64,000 nt of DNA. Source: Erwinia sp. E_sp_B01_1 (GTDB lineage: Bacteria; Pseudomonadota; Gammaproteobacteria; Enterobacterales; Enterobacteriaceae). Both the position numbers and the translations under genes were made by a program. The stretch spans positions 3,410,001-3,474,000 of the forward strand of contig NZ_CP142208.1 in NCBI RefSeq assembly GCF_036865545.1, given 5' to 3'. Below the pieces are notes generated by a model. The model made no database searches and was not told the DNA's origin. It worked only from the letters and a program-made list of their open reading frames with translations. Each line of letters starts with the position of its first letter. Position 1 is the first letter of the stretch. Below, piece after piece: positions 52,759 to 63,383 of this stretch.

Positions 52759-52830
52759 GTGAAATATGCTTTGATGGGAATCTCTTTTTTCATGGTCCTT
52801 TGGATTGGCACCTTCTATCTGATGCTGTAG
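52759..52830 (+). CDS. ypdK: YpdK small membrane protein
   Basis: 23 residues (MKYALMGISFFMVLWIGTFY then LML) from a GTG start, with AGGAG 8 bases upstream. It matches E. coli YpdK, a 23-residue inner-membrane peptide encoded next to alaC, in length, pattern and position. One transmembrane helix. The function is unknown. It is convergent with alaC. Confidence 0.85.
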   Translation: MKYALMGISFFMVLWIGTFYLML

Positions 52831-52880
52831 CCCGCCAGACAAAATTCAGTGGGTCAGGCCTGGCGGCCTGACCCCGTTCT

Positions 52881-54116
52881 TCACACTTCTTCTTCGTTGA
52901 GTTTAGCCGACCCCGGCAAAATACCGTCCGCACGGAACATCGATTTAATCCCTCTGACTGCCTGACGAATACGATCGCTGTTCTCAATCAGCGCAAAGCG
53001 AACATGCGTATCACCATAGTCGCCAAAGCCGATGCCGGGAGAAACACAAACCTTAGCTTCCTGCAGCATATGTTTGGCAAACTCCAGCGACCCCATCGGT
53101 GCATAGTGGTCCGGGATTTTGGCCCAGACATACATTGAGGCTTTAGGGATGTCCACCATCCAGCCCGCTTCATGCAGCCCTTTTACCAGCACATCACGAC
53201 GACGTTTATACTGCTCAGCAATATCCCTTACGCACTGCTGATCGCCTTCCAGCGCGGCGATGGCCGCCACCTGCAACGGCGTAAAGGTCCCGTAATCGTG
53301 ATAGCTTTTGATTCGCGCCAGTGCCGCTACTAACTCTTTATTCCCGACCATAAAGCCGATGCGCCAGCCAGCCATATTGTAGCTTTTAGAGAGGGTGAAA
53401 AACTCTACCGCCACATCGCGCGCGCCCGGCACTTCCATAATTGACGGGGCTTTCCAGCCGTCATAAACGATATCGGCATAGGCCAGATCGTGGATAACCA
53501 GGATGTTGTACTGCTTCGCCAGCGCAATCACCCGCTCGAAAAAGTCCAGCTCCACGCACTGCGCTGTAGGATTGGAGGGGAAGCCGAGGATCATCATCTT
53601 GGGTTTGGGATAGCTTTCGCGGATCGCCCGCTCCAGCTCATTAAAGAAATCAACACCCGCAACCAGCGGAACAGAACGGACCTGCGCCCCGGCAATCACC
53701 GCGCCGTAAATATGAATCGGATAGCTGGGATTGGGCACCAGCACCGTATCGCCATGATCCAGCGTAGCCAGCATCAGGTGCGCCAGCCCCTCTTTAGAAC
53801 CTATGGTGACGATGGCTTCGGATTCCGGATCGATCTCCACCTGATAGCGGTCGGCATACCAGCGGGAAATTGCCCGACGCAGGCGTGGAATGCCGCGCGA
53901 GGTGGAGTAGCCGTGCGTGTCATCACGCTGTGCCACGGCACAGAGTTTTTCCACAATATGTGGCGGTGTCGGGCCGTCCGGGTTACCCATGCTGAAATCA
54001 ATAATATCTTCACCACGGCGGCGTGCAGCCATTTTGAGTTCGGCGGTGATGTTGAATACGTACGGGGGAAGACGTTCAATGCGCGAAAAACGACGTGCGG
54101 AGCTGATGTCAGCCAT
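52881..54116 (-). CDS. alaC: Glutamate-pyruvate aminotransferase AlaC
   Basis: 412 residues, the length of E. coli AlaC (YfdZ). A class I/II PLP aminotransferase with substrate-binding [36 protein letters not shown], the Schiff-base lysine in [14 protein letters not shown] and the Arg in [17 protein letters not shown]. It makes alanine from pyruvate and glutamate in the cytoplasm. Its place beside ypdK and ypdAB matches E. coli. A pyruvate-using enzyme next to a pyruvate sensor is of note. Confidence 0.95.
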   Translation of the reverse strand: MADISSARRFSRIERLPPYVFNITAELKMAARRRGEDIIDFSMGNPDGPTPPHIVEKLCAVAQRDDTHGYSTSRGIPRLRRAISRWYADRYQVEIDPESEAIVTIGSKEGLAHLMLATLDHGDTVLVPNPSYPIHIYGAVIAGAQVRSVPLVAGVDFFNELERAIRESYPKPKMMILGFPSNPTAQCVELDFFERVIALAKQYNILVIHDLAYADIVYDGWKAPSIMEVPGARDVAVEFFTLSKSYNMAGWRIGFMVGNKELVAALARIKSYHDYGTFTPLQVAAIAALEGDQQCVRDIAEQYKRRRDVLVKGLHEAGWMVDIPKASMYVWAKIPDHYAPMGSLEFAKHMLQEAKVCVSPGIGFGDYGDTHVRFALIENSDRIRQAVRGIKSMFRADGILPGSAKLNEEEV

Positions 54117-54233
54117 AGGATCCTCTGATTTACGTTAGCGCCCGGACCGTCCGAGCGACGCTGACCAGAAACTGGTCGAACAATGAACATAACGTAGAGT
54201 CCCCGGACCTGTCGAGGGGGGCACAGATATTTT

Positions 54234-54761
54234 TTACGCGTCGTTTTTCAGCCGTCCGAACACCCAATCGTTCACCCACTGCCCGCGCAGCAGATAATTA
54301 TCACGTAACGTGCCCTCCAGCCTGAAACCGTTTTTCTCCAGCACGCGCCTTGATGCCCAGTTCCCCTCCACCACCTGCGCCTTGAGCTTATGAAACTCAC
54401 AATGCTCAAAAAGCCAGGTTGCCAGCGCGTCCAGTGCCTCGCTGGCATACCCCTTACCGAAGTAACCGCTGAGAAAAGAGTAGCCAACCTCCGCCTGGCG
54501 ATAGGGCGCCCACTCTGCGTTCGCCCCGATCAGCCCTATGGTTTCGCCGCTGCTTTTCAGTTTCACCGTCAGGCAGAGCATATGGAAGCTGGTGACCTGC
54601 CAGGGAGCCAGACGATCGTTAAACCGCTGGCGGATATCGGCCAGCTGCGGCACAGCGCTGATAAATTCCATGCTGGTGATATCAGTATGAACCTTATGAA
54701 AAAGCGGCCAGTCCTCAGCCTGCAAACTTTTCAGCTGCAGCCGTTCGGTAGTCAGTTGCAT
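54234..54761 (-). CDS. GNAT family N-acetyltransferase (RimJ/RimL type)
   Basis: 175 residues. Opening strand LTTERLQLKSLQAEDWPLFH; acetyl-CoA site in GYSFLSGYFGKGYASEALDA; then LKAQVVEGNWASRRVLEKNG and a C-terminal FRLEGTLRDNYLLRGQWVND. This is the pattern of RimJ/RimL-like protein or small-molecule acetyltransferases. Substrate unknown. It is divergent from the DUF1479 gene. Confidence 0.88.
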   Translation of the reverse strand: MQLTTERLQLKSLQAEDWPLFHKVHTDITSMEFISAVPQLADIRQRFNDRLAPWQVTSFHMLCLTVKLKSSGETIGLIGANAEWAPYRQAEVGYSFLSGYFGKGYASEALDALATWLFEHCEFHKLKAQVVEGNWASRRVLEKNGFRLEGTLRDNYLLRGQWVNDWVFGRLKNDA

Positions 54762-54881
54762 AGTCTCCTCACAAAAGGGGAACGCTTGTCCAATCTTCGC
54801 CCCTTTTTATTTCCGCTTTTGAAGGTTTTAATTAACACGCACCCTACATAAACACAACGATATAGTTACAGGAGTCACCCT

Positions 54882-56120
54882 ATGTCTTCCCTGAATATCG
54901 AAAATATCCCTGAGGCGATCCGCCAGATCAAATATCAGCTCCGCGAAGCGCTACCTGACTACGCTGCAGTGTTTCAGGAGGTGGATGCGGACATCCGCCA
55001 GCAGATTGCCGGCCTCAACGCTTTGCAACAGCAAGGGGTCAATCCGGTTCCTCAACTTCACGCCGAAGAGATCCTGCAGAACAAGGTTACCGCACAGCAA
55101 AAAGCGCAGATACTGCAACGCGGCTGCTGTGTGATCCACGGCGTGTTCCCGCAGGAGACTGCCCGCGCATGGAACGAAGAAATCGGCCATTATCTGGCGC
55201 GAAATAACTTCGTTGAGCGCCTGAAAAATGCGGCAGAAGACAACTACTTTGGCGATCTGAAACAGGGTAAACCACAGATATACGGTATTTACTGGTCCGG
55301 GCCTCAGGTCGAAGCCCGCCAGCATCAGCGCATGAACGCGGTGCAGGTTTTCCTTAATACCCTGTGGCAAAACGAAAGTCAGGGCAAACAGCATTTCGAT
55401 CCCAGCCGGATAGTCAGTTATGCCGACCGTACCCGTCGTCGCCCGCCCAATTCGGGATCGCTGGGGCTTTCGCCACACATTGATGGCGGCTCGCTGGAGC
55501 GCTGGCTGGATAACAATTTCCGCCACGTCTATCGTCATGTTTTCAGTGGTAACTGGCAGCAATATAACCCATTCGATGGCGAGATGCGCACAGAGGTGCG
55601 GGAGTTCGCCTCACCCGCCGTGTGCTCAATGTTCCGGACTTTTCAGGGCTGGACGGCGCTCTCCCCGCAGCGCAAAAATGCCGGCACGCTGAAGCTGCTA
55701 CCCATTGCTAACGTGATGGCATGGATACTGTTACGCGCCTTGCAGGACGACGTGCCTGAAGACGATCTTTGCGGAGCCGCACCGGGTCGGGCCTTGTCCA
55801 TCAGCGAGCAGTGGCATCCCCTTTTACTGGAAGGGATTTCCGCAATACCCGATATGGAAGCGGGAGATGCGGTGTTCTGGCACTGTGATGTGATTCATTC
55901 GGTAGAAAATGAACATCAGGGTGAGTTTGACAGCAACGTGATGTACATCTCCTCCGCCCCCTGGTGTGAAAAAAATGCCGCCTACCTTCAGCGCCAGTGG
56001 CCCGCTTTTGTTGAGGGGCGTTCTCCGCCAGATTTTGCCGCCGATGATTTTGAAGTCGACTTTCAGGGTCGGGCAACAGAAGCCTCACTGACCCCGCTCG
56101 GCAAATCGCAGATGCAGTAA
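54882..56120 (+). CDS. ybiU: YbiU-like DUF1479 family protein (Fe(II)/2-oxoglutarate oxygenase-like)
   Basis: 412 residues from ATG 54882 behind AGGAG. Conserved DUF1479 features are [55 protein letters not shown] and [17 protein letters not shown]. The HID and the later His are in the arrangement of the 2-His-1-carboxylate iron site. Substrate unknown. The symbol is by similarity to E. coli YbiU; the gene is in another place there. Confidence 0.8.
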   Translation: MSSLNIENIPEAIRQIKYQLREALPDYAAVFQEVDADIRQQIAGLNALQQQGVNPVPQLHAEEILQNKVTAQQKAQILQRGCCVIHGVFPQETARAWNEEIGHYLARNNFVERLKNAAEDNYFGDLKQGKPQIYGIYWSGPQVEARQHQRMNAVQVFLNTLWQNESQGKQHFDPSRIVSYADRTRRRPPNSGSLGLSPHIDGGSLERWLDNNFRHVYRHVFSGNWQQYNPFDGEMRTEVREFASPAVCSMFRTFQGWTALSPQRKNAGTLKLLPIANVMAWILLRALQDDVPEDDLCGAAPGRALSISEQWHPLLLEGISAIPDMEAGDAVFWHCDVIHSVENEHQGEFDSNVMYISSAPWCEKNAAYLQRQWPAFVEGRSPPDFAADDFEVDFQGRATEASLTPLGKSQMQ

Positions 56121-56283
56121 TCCTTGCTGAGGAATTGCTCTGCAACGGAAAAGTCACTTATGGCGCTTTTAATGAAAAATTGATCTGAACAGGCACCGGC
56201 ACAAATCATTGCGTCGATGCCTGGCACATCCCGTCCGCTTTCCCTATCATAACGCTTTCCTCCTGACTGTTGCCGAGGCGCCC

Positions 56284-57987
56284 GTGCACTCGATGTTTGA
56301 TATGTTGCTGGCCGTGCTGGATCGCGCTGCGCTGATGCTGATCTGCCTGTTTTTCATGACCCGCACGCGTCACTTCCGCCAGCTACTGCAAAAAGATGAG
56401 CACTCCCGTCAGGAACTGATAGCGGTGACGGTGATTTTTTCCCTGTTTGCGCTGTTCGGCACCTGGAGCGGCATTAACGTTGATGGCTCACTGGTTAACG
56501 TGCGCACCATTGCCATTATGTCCGGCGGCATTCTGTTTGGCCCCTGGGTAGGCATCATCACCGGTGGCGTGGCGGGCCTGCACCGCTTCCTGATTGATGT
56601 GCACGGCGTAACCTCAGTGCCCTGCCTGATTACCAGCATTATTGCGGGTGTTGTCTCTGGCTATATCAATCTCAAAGTAGTGAAAGAGAAACGCTGGAGC
56701 GTGGGGATCATCGGCGGCATGCTGTGTGAATCCCTGACCATGGTGCTGATTCTGGTCTGGGCCAAACCCACGGCGCTGGGGCTGGATATTGTCTCGGAGA
56801 TTGCCGTACCGATGATTCTGGGCGCGGTGAGCATCGGCCTGATTGTGCTGCTGATCCAGAGCGTGGAGGGGGAAAAAGAGGCCATTGCGGCCAGACAAGC
56901 CAAGCTGGCGCTGGATATCGCCAATAAAACCTTGCCCCTGTTCAGGCAGGTTAACAGCCAGTCGTTGCGGCAGGTCTGCAACATTATCCGCAGTGATATC
57001 AACGCAGATGCCGTAGCCATTACCAATAAAAATCAGATCCTCGCCTATGTTGGCGTGGGGGAAACGAATTATCAGCATGGCGATGATGATATCAGCCCAA
57101 CCACCGCCCGCTCGATCGCCAACGGCGAAATCATCATCAAGAATAACGATGAAGCGCACCGGACGCCGGAGATTCACTCAATGATAGTGATCCCGCTGTG
57201 GGAGAAAGGGGAAGTCACCGGCACGCTGAAGATTTACTATCGCCATGCGCACCGCATCACCTGGTCGCTGAAAGAGATGGCGGTGGGCCTTTCGCAGATT
57301 ATCTCCACCCAGCTTGAGGTTTCCCGTGCTGAACAACTGCGCGAAATGGCAAACAAAGCGGAGTTACGTGCCCTGCAGAGTAAAATTAACCCCCATTTTT
57401 TGTTTAACGCGCTGAACGCTATCTCCTCTTCCATTCGCATCAATCCGGACACTGCCCGCCAGTTGATCACCAATCTGGCGCGCTATCTGCGCTACAACCT
57501 AGAGCTGAATGACGATGAGATCATTGATATCAAAAAAGAGCTGTATCAAATCAAGGATTACATTGCGATTGAGCAGGCCCGCTTTGGCGATAAGCTGACC
57601 GTTATCTATGACATTGACGAAGAGGTGAACTGCTCGCTGCCCAGCCTGCTGATCCAGCCGCTGGTGGAGAACGCTATCGTGCATGGTATTCATCCCTGCC
57701 GGGGGAAAGGCGTGGTGACGCTGAGCCTGAAGGATCAGGGCGACAGAATAAGGATTGCGGTGCGGGATACCGGCAACGGCATCAGCGAAGAGGTGATGGC
57801 CAGGGTCGAAAACAATGAGATGCCGGGCAATAAAATTGGCCTGCTTAACGTTCATCACCGGGTAAAACTGCTTTACGGCGAAGGCCTGCATATCCACCGG
57901 CGCAATCCTGGCACGGAAATCGCGTTTTATATCAGTAAAAACGGGTCTGCGCTGCCGGCCAGTGAAAGCGTCTCTTTAAGGGTTTAA
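56284..57987 (+). CDS. ypdA: Pyruvate-sensing histidine kinase YpdA (PyrS)
   Basis: About 567 residues from GTG 56284 ([20 protein letters not shown]); E. coli YpdA has 565 and begins alike. A 5TM-Lyt sensor region (about 1-205) is followed by a GAF domain ([20 protein letters not shown]) and a LytS-type His kinase domain with [18 protein letters not shown] (phospho-His) and the ATPase box [16 protein letters not shown] / [11 protein letters not shown]. Unlike many kinases it works with a LytTR regulator. In E. coli YpdAB responds to external pyruvate and activates yhjX. The regulator gene follows 26 bases later. Confidence 0.93.
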   Translation: MHSMFDMLLAVLDRAALMLICLFFMTRTRHFRQLLQKDEHSRQELIAVTVIFSLFALFGTWSGINVDGSLVNVRTIAIMSGGILFGPWVGIITGGVAGLHRFLIDVHGVTSVPCLITSIIAGVVSGYINLKVVKEKRWSVGIIGGMLCESLTMVLILVWAKPTALGLDIVSEIAVPMILGAVSIGLIVLLIQSVEGEKEAIAARQAKLALDIANKTLPLFRQVNSQSLRQVCNIIRSDINADAVAITNKNQILAYVGVGETNYQHGDDDISPTTARSIANGEIIIKNNDEAHRTPEIHSMIVIPLWEKGEVTGTLKIYYRHAHRITWSLKEMAVGLSQIISTQLEVSRAEQLREMANKAELRALQSKINPHFLFNALNAISSSIRINPDTARQLITNLARYLRYNLELNDDEIIDIKKELYQIKDYIAIEQARFGDKLTVIYDIDEEVNCSLPSLLIQPLVENAIVHGIHPCRGKGVVTLSLKDQGDRIRIAVRDTGNGISEEVMARVENNEMPGNKIGLLNVHHRVKLLYGEGLHIHRRNPGTEIAFYISKNGSALPASESVSLRV

Positions 57988-58013
57988 CCCCCTGCTAACT
58001 CCGGGAAAATGCT

Positions 58014-58745
58014 GTGAAAGCGATAATTGTAGAAGATGAATTTCTGGCACAGCAGGAGCTGAGCTGGCTGATCCGACAGCACAGTCAGCTAACCATTGAA
58101 GCCACCTTTGATGACGGTCTGGACGTGCTGAAATATCTGCAAACTCATCAGGTGGATGTGATCTTTCTGGATATCAATATCCCCTCGCTGGATGGCGTGT
58201 TGCTGGCGCAAAACATCAGCAAGTTTGCGCAAAAGCCGCTGATCGTGTTTATCACCGCCTGTAAGGAGCACGCGGTGGATGCCTTTGAGCTGGAAGCTTT
58301 CGACTACATACTCAAGCCTTATCATGAGATGCGCATTATCACCATGCTGCGTAAAGTTGAAAATACGCTGCAGCAGGCTCCTCAGGCGGAAAATCCGGAG
58401 TCGCCGCGCCATCCGGTGCACACCATCAACCTGGTGAAAGATGAACGGATCATCGTTACTGATATCAACGATATTTATTATGCCGAAGCCCATGAGAAGA
58501 TGACTTTTGTCTATACCCGGCGCGAAGAGTATGTGATGTCGATGAACATTACCGAATTCTGTAGCCGGTTGCCGGATGAGTATTTTTTCCGCTGCCACCG
58601 CTCTTATTGCGTCAACCTGAATAAAATCCGCGAGATCGAACCCTGGTTTAACAATACTTATATGCTCAAGCTGCGGGATCTGGAATTCCAGGTGCCGGTG
58701 AGCCGGAGTAAAGTAAAAGAGTTTCGTCAGTTGATGAGGTTATAG
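58014..58745 (+). CDS. ypdB: LytTR response regulator YpdB (PyrR)
   Basis: 243 residues from GTG 58014 (MKAIIVEDEFLAQQELSWLI). The receiver domain has its phospho-Asp in DVIFLDINIPSLDG and the switch Lys in FDYILKPYHE. The C-terminal LytTR DNA-binding domain includes YYAEAHEKMTFVYTRREEYV, FFRCHRSYCVNLNKIREI and VPVSRSKVKEFRQLM, nearly the same as E. coli YpdB. Such conservation implies the same GGCATTTCAT-type target, found here upstream of yhjX. Confidence 0.94.
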   Translation: MKAIIVEDEFLAQQELSWLIRQHSQLTIEATFDDGLDVLKYLQTHQVDVIFLDINIPSLDGVLLAQNISKFAQKPLIVFITACKEHAVDAFELEAFDYILKPYHEMRIITMLRKVENTLQQAPQAENPESPRHPVHTINLVKDERIIVTDINDIYYAEAHEKMTFVYTRREEYVMSMNITEFCSRLPDEYFFRCHRSYCVNLNKIREIEPWFNNTYMLKLRDLEFQVPVSRSKVKEFRQLMRL

Positions 58746-58763
58746 CAGAAGGGGAAAGAACAG

Positions 58764-58781
58764 GGCCGGAATCCCGGCCCC
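58764..58781. terminator. Hairpin between convergent ypdB and glk
   Basis: GGGCCGG and CCGGCCC pair across AATC in the 47-base gap between the two stop codons. No T-run follows on either strand, so it is at best a weak or Rho-aided terminator. Confidence 0.4.
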
Positions 58782-58792
58782 GTTAAGAGAGC

Positions 58793-59758
58793 TTAAAGGA
58801 TGCTGCCCAGCGTCTGGCGAAGATGCGCACCGGCACCCAGCAGGCCAGGCTTGTCGTGGGTGATCAGATAGACAGGAATGCCCTGAACGTAATCTTTGAA
58901 GCGGCCTTTATCTTCGAACGCAGCGCGGAAACCGGAGGATTTGAAGAACTCCAGGAAGCGCGGCACTATGCCACCCGCGATATAGACGCCACCAAAGGTG
59001 CCCATGTTCAGCGCCAGGTTACCGCCAAAGCGGCCCATGATCACGCAGAACATCGCCAGCGCCCGGCGGCAATCGGTGCAGCTGTCCTCCAGCGCACGCT
59101 GAGAGACATCCTTCGGCTTCAGGTTTTCCGGTTCCCGGTCATCTGATTTAACAATCGCCCGATAAAGGTTTACCAGGCCAGCGCCGGAGAGCACGCGTTC
59201 CGCAGAAACATGGCCCAGTTCGGCACGCAGCACTTCAAGGATAAGATCTTCTTCTTCGCTGTTGGCGGCAAAATCAACATGACCGCCCTCGCCCGGCAGG
59301 CTTACCCAACGTTTATCCACATGCACCAGATGCGCAACGCCCAGGCCAGTTCCGGCTCCGTAGACAGCAACAGGTTTATCTTTCACCGCTGAGCCACCGC
59401 CGAACTGCATGACATCCTGGTCCGTCAGCATGGGGATAGCCATGGAAACCGCAGTGAAATCATTGATGATCTCAAGGTGCTCAAAACCCAGGCTGGCTTT
59501 CATTTTGCTGGTGGAGAAAGCCCAGTCATGGTTGGTCATCTCAACCCAGTCGTCGGTGATTGGGCAGGCAATGGCGATACAGCCATCGGTAATCTCCTGC
59601 TGCTGCTCATCCAGATAAAAGCGGATCACCGCTTCAAGGCTGTCGTAATCTGCTGTGGAGAAAGTTTTGGCTTGTGAAATGGCACCGTTTTCTACTTCAC
59701 ACAGCGCCAGGCGGGCATTTGTACCGCCAACATCACCTACCAAAGCATACTTAGTCAT
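58793..59758 (-). CDS. glk: Glucokinase
   Basis: 321 residues, as in E. coli Glk. The ATP phosphate site [13 protein letters not shown] is at the N-terminus; sugar-site residues are in [31 protein letters not shown] and PGEGGHVDF. It phosphorylates free glucose with ATP in the cytoplasm. It lies 160 bases after ipdC on the same strand and convergent with ypdB. Confidence 0.97.
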   Translation of the reverse strand: MTKYALVGDVGGTNARLALCEVENGAISQAKTFSTADYDSLEAVIRFYLDEQQQEITDGCIAIACPITDDWVEMTNHDWAFSTSKMKASLGFEHLEIINDFTAVSMAIPMLTDQDVMQFGGGSAVKDKPVAVYGAGTGLGVAHLVHVDKRWVSLPGEGGHVDFAANSEEEDLILEVLRAELGHVSAERVLSGAGLVNLYRAIVKSDDREPENLKPKDVSQRALEDSCTDCRRALAMFCVIMGRFGGNLALNMGTFGGVYIAGGIVPRFLEFFKSSGFRAAFEDKGRFKDYVQGIPVYLITHDKPGLLGAGAHLRQTLGSIL

Positions 59759-59918
59759 TATTGTTTTGCTCCGCTTACGTCATTTATACACACTATAAAT
59801 TTCCCCCACTCAAACAACAACGCCCGCCCGTCGAAAGGGGCACGCGAATCACGCTAATCGCCTACCTTACCTGCACGCGGCGTCCTTGCCCACGGGCATC
59901 AATCTGAATTCTGTAACA

Positions 59919-61571
59919 TTATGCGGAATTTCGCTGGTTAAGCGCGGCGCAGACCGCCTGCAACAGCGGTGGAACATCCAGCCGGGGCAGTATGACTTCC
60001 ACCAGCGACAGGCGGCTGGTTTGCCCAATTAGTTTCATGACTTCAGTGAGTTGGACGGTTTCAGAGACCTGCCAGCTCTGTGCCTGACAGTTCAGGCTCA
60101 GCGCCTGAGGCAACAGTGTCCAGTTCCAGGCTGCAATATCATTGTAGCGCTGATGTTCACCGTGGATCGCACGTTCGACAGTATAACCTGCATTATTCAA
60201 CACAAATATTACCGGCTTCATGCCATCGCGCAGCATCGAACCCAGTTCCTGAATGGTCAACTGAGCAGAACCGTCTCCGCTCAGCAGCACCACGCGACGC
60301 TCCGGACAGGCAATCTGCGCGCCGTAGGCCGCAGGCAGGGTAAAGCCAATCGATCCCCACAGAGGCTGGCTGATAAAGGTGACGCCTGCCGGTAACCTCA
60401 GGGCCGCAGCACCAAAGGCCGCGGTGCCCTGATCTGCCAGCACAATGTCGCCGGGCTGCAGAAAATCCTGTATCGCCTGCCAGAAAGTATTCTGTGTCAG
60501 GGAGTCTGAGGGCTCCTCTTTCAGCGCCGGAGCAGAAGCCCGCTTTTGGCTCCACTGTGGGGCATAACGTTTCATTAACGGTAGTAAGGCATCGAGGGCC
60601 TCCTCCATCGGTAACTGCGGGAAAACTTTTCCGCCGATACAGCTGCTGTGCAGCCCGATAGCGAGCGTCTTCTGGCTGTTGATATTTTGCGTAAAACCGG
60701 CAGTAATAGTGTCGGTGTACAGCACGCCAACGGTGATAATCACTTCACTCTGTTCAATAGTCTGCTGCGTATCGCCTGCGCTTGCCGCACCGGCATAGGT
60801 TCCTGCAAACCCATCAAGCTGCTCCGGCAGCACGCTTTTACCCATCAGTAAGGTGGCAAACGGCATCGGGGCTTCTTCCAGCAGCCGCTGCAAAGTGGCG
60901 TGCTGCCGCGCCCGGTCAGCCAGAAAATCCGCCAGCAAAGCCACGCTGCCCGCCGATGAAAGCAGGTGTCCAGCCGCATCGGCAAAGGCTGACTTTGATC
61001 CGGCATCATAAGTGTGTTGGGTATTTAAAGGTGCGGCGGGTGGTGAGATTTTGGCAACCGCCACATCTGTCGGGAGATAGAGATAAACCGGGCGATGTTC
61101 CCGCAGCGCAGTCACCAGCAGACGATCAATTTCCCCTGCGGCATTCTCCGGAGTCAGCACTGCCTGGGCTACGGTCACTTCCTGTGACATGCGCAGAAAG
61201 TGATGATAGTCCCCGTCCCCCAGCGTGTGATGAAGCAGCAGCCCTTCGCGCTGCGCGGAGCTGGAGGGCGCCCCCACGATATGGAACACCGGCAGATACT
61301 CAGCATAGCTGCCTGCAATTCCGTTCAGCGCGCTGAGTTCTCCCACGCCGAAAGTCGTTAACAGCGCTGCCGCACCCCGGCAACGTGCATAACCGTCCGC
61401 GGCATAGGCCGCATTTAACTCATTGGCGCAGCCTGTCCAGCCAATATCAGGACTGTTAATCACCTCATCAAGAAACTGCAAATTGTAATCGCCCGGAACG
61501 CCGAACAGATGTCCAATTCCGGCCTCATGTAAACGACACAGCAGATACTGCCCAACGGTAAGACTTTGCAT
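59919..61571 (-). CDS. ipdC: Indolepyruvate decarboxylase IpdC
   Basis: About 550 residues from ATG 61571 (MQSLTVGQYLLCRLHEAGIG) behind AGGAG; Enterobacter cloacae IpdC has 552. A thiamine diphosphate enzyme with the catalytic Glu in GCANELNAAYAADGYARCRG and the ThDP/Mg motif LSGDGSAQLTIQELGSML up to FVLNNAGYT. It converts indole-3-pyruvate to indoleacetaldehyde, the key step of auxin synthesis by plant-associated enterobacteria. The region shared with divergent yghZ has a GTGTA-ACCGTA-TACAC palindrome. The gene next to glk is typical of Pantoea and Erwinia. Confidence 0.94.
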   Translation of the reverse strand: MQSLTVGQYLLCRLHEAGIGHLFGVPGDYNLQFLDEVINSPDIGWTGCANELNAAYAADGYARCRGAAALLTTFGVGELSALNGIAGSYAEYLPVFHIVGAPSSSAQREGLLLHHTLGDGDYHHFLRMSQEVTVAQAVLTPENAAGEIDRLLVTALREHRPVYLYLPTDVAVAKISPPAAPLNTQHTYDAGSKSAFADAAGHLLSSAGSVALLADFLADRARQHATLQRLLEEAPMPFATLLMGKSVLPEQLDGFAGTYAGAASAGDTQQTIEQSEVIITVGVLYTDTITAGFTQNINSQKTLAIGLHSSCIGGKVFPQLPMEEALDALLPLMKRYAPQWSQKRASAPALKEEPSDSLTQNTFWQAIQDFLQPGDIVLADQGTAAFGAAALRLPAGVTFISQPLWGSIGFTLPAAYGAQIACPERRVVLLSGDGSAQLTIQELGSMLRDGMKPVIFVLNNAGYTVERAIHGEHQRYNDIAAWNWTLLPQALSLNCQAQSWQVSETVQLTEVMKLIGQTSRLSLVEVILPRLDVPPLLQAVCAALNQRNSA

Positions 61572-61771
61572 GGTTTTCTCCTCATGAGTCCTTACCTGAG
61601 TATTGCCGATATTTTTCACCACATTAGCGAAGATTTCGCCGACGGGTGGCAAGCCAGCGTTACGCTCCGGAATTATCTGCAAGTTGGGATCTGCCGCGCT
61701 TACCGGTTCGGTGTAACCGTATACACTGTTATGCTTTTCCGGACACTGACCCAATCTAACAGGATTAACTC

Positions 61772-62761
61772 ATGGTTTATCAGGCAGATGCAGAACGTTA
61801 TCAGAAAATGACCTACCACCGTTGCGGGCGCAGCGGGCTGAAATTGCCCGCCATCTCTTTAGGGCTCTGGCATAACTTTGGTGACAGCACGCGCGTGGAT
61901 AACAGCCGGGCACTGCTGCGCCATGCTTTTGATAACGGGATCACCCATTTCGATCTCGCCAACAACTATGGCCCACCTCCCGGCTCGGCTGAAGAGAACT
62001 TTGGCCGTATCCTGCGTGAGGATTTTGCTCCTTACCGCGATGAGTTGATCATCTCTTCCAAAGCTGGCTACACCATGTGGGATGGCCCGTACGGCGACTG
62101 GGGTTCCCGCAAATACCTGGTTGCCAGCCTGAATCAGAGCCTGAAACGCATGGGCCTGGATTATGTGGATATCTTCTATCATCACCGCCCGGATCCGGAA
62201 ACGCCGCTGGAAGAGACCATGACCGCCCTGGATCATATTGTCCGTCAGGGTAAAGCGCTCTATATCGCGCTCTCCAACTACCCGGCTGACCTTGCGGCAG
62301 AAGCTATCGCTATTCTGAAACAGCTCGGCACCCCATGCCTGATCCACCAGCCTAAATACTCCATGTTTGAACGGGCACCGGATCGGGGGCTGCTGGATGT
62401 GCTGGCTAAAGAGGGAGTGGGCAGCATCGCTTTCTCGCCTTTAGCGGGCGGCGTGCTGACCGATCGCTACCTGAACGGTATTCCTGAGGATTCGCGTGCG
62501 GCAAGCGGCAGCCAGTTCCTGAACAGCGACCAGCTGACGCCGGAAAAAATGGATAAAGTTCGTCAGCTTAATGCCATTGCGCAGCAACGAGGGCAGAAGC
62601 TTTCACAGATGGCGCTGGCCTGGGTATTACGCGGAAACCGCGTAACTTCCGTGCTGATTGGGGCCAGTAAAACGGCTCAGATCGACGATGCGGTGGGCAT
62701 GCTGCAAACGCGTGAATTCAGCGCGGCCGAGCTGGAAAAAATTGACGCTATTCTTGGCTAA
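61772..62761 (+). CDS. yghZ: L-glyceraldehyde 3-phosphate reductase YghZ (aldo/keto reductase)
   Basis: 329 residues, starting MVYQADAERYQKMTYHRCGR, with strong similarity to E. coli YghZ. TIM-barrel features: THFDLANNYGPPPGSAEENF with the catalytic Asp and Tyr, LIISSKAGYTMWDGPYGDWG, and the NADPH site VTSVLIGASKTAQIDD. It reduces L-glyceraldehyde 3-phosphate and other aldehydes, including methylglyoxal. It is a little shorter than the E. coli protein (346) at the C-terminus. It is divergent from ipdC and could also reduce aldehydes such as indoleacetaldehyde, which is speculation. Confidence 0.9.
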   Translation: MVYQADAERYQKMTYHRCGRSGLKLPAISLGLWHNFGDSTRVDNSRALLRHAFDNGITHFDLANNYGPPPGSAEENFGRILREDFAPYRDELIISSKAGYTMWDGPYGDWGSRKYLVASLNQSLKRMGLDYVDIFYHHRPDPETPLEETMTALDHIVRQGKALYIALSNYPADLAAEAIAILKQLGTPCLIHQPKYSMFERAPDRGLLDVLAKEGVGSIAFSPLAGGVLTDRYLNGIPEDSRAASGSQFLNSDQLTPEKMDKVRQLNAIAQQRGQKLSQMALAWVLRGNRVTSVLIGASKTAQIDDAVGMLQTREFSAAELEKIDAILG

Positions 62762-62916
62762 ACCCTGTCCCGCCGCGCCCTGCGGCGGGATATTCCCGGA
62801 TAAATCTCAAATCTCCTTTTCAGGCCATTTTTCAGAATCTCCCAGGCGTAACCGCAGCAAACTCTTTATAATCTTGGCCAACAACGGAGCAGCAGAACCG
62901 TTGATAAGGAGATCCA

Positions 62917-63291
62917 ATGAAACGTTTATTGCTTGTTGCCACTTTACTGGCAAGTTTATCCCCGTTGGCGATGCACACAGCGCAGGCCGACAGCGCCACC
63001 ATTACCTTAGCACCTGGCGTTTCGCTGCATCTTGGAGACCGCGATCGTCGCGGAAACTACTGGGATGGCGGTCGCTGGCGCGATGACCGTTACTGGCACA
63101 ACAACTATCGTTACGATGAGGGCCGCTGGTGGCGTCACGAACAGTGGCGCAGGCATCAGGAGATGCGCCGACGTCATGAATGGGAGCGTGAACGACGCTG
63201 GCATGACCGTGAACGTCAACGCGAATGGCGTCACCACGAACGCGAACGCCATCATGAACGAGAACGTCATCACGACCACGATCGTCACTGA
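62917..63291 (+). CDS. ypeC: YpeC, DUF2502 exported basic protein
   Basis: 124 residues. Signal peptide (LLVATLLASLSPLAMHTAQA), then ITLAPGVSLHLGDRDRRGNY and WDGGRWRDDRYWHNNYRY, the DUF2502 core of E. coli YpeC. The tail is very rich in Arg, His and Glu (ERERRWHDRERQREWRHHER). Located next to mntH as in E. coli. Periplasmic; function unknown. The repetitive tail produces false frames on both strands. Confidence 0.88.
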   Translation: MKRLLLVATLLASLSPLAMHTAQADSATITLAPGVSLHLGDRDRRGNYWDGGRWRDDRYWHNNYRYDEGRWWRHEQWRRHQEMRRRHEWERERRWHDRERQREWRHHERERHHERERHHDHDRH

Positions 63292-63293
63292 TC

Positions 63294-63323
63294 AAAAAAG
63301 CCGACCAGAAGGTCGGCTTTTTT
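63294..63323. terminator. Bidirectional terminator between ypeC and mntH
   Basis: AGCCGACC and GGTCGGCT pair across AGAA, with six A on the left and six T on the right. It serves ypeC (plus) and mntH (minus) alike. Confidence 0.9.
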
Positions 63324-63383
63324 ATGCGGCTTGCAGCCAGGCAGCTATCTTGTTGCCCGTGACAGAAGCTTCAGGTGCGAGCC

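Noticed and set aside
56284..58745. BtsS/BtsR (YehU/YehT) as the identity of the LytS/LytTR pair
   Set aside because: Sequence, neighbours (alaC, glk) and the GGCATTTCAT-type repeats at yhjX all fit YpdA/YpdB better.
61711..61726. TyrR box upstream of ipdC
   Set aside because: TyrR boxes have the form TGTAAA-N6-TTTACA over 18 bases. The palindrome here is shorter and spaced differently.
63002..63295. Long antisense and overlapping frames over ypeC
   Set aside because: They come from the repetitive Arg/His/Glu codons of the ypeC tail; ypeC itself has signal peptide, family match and terminator.
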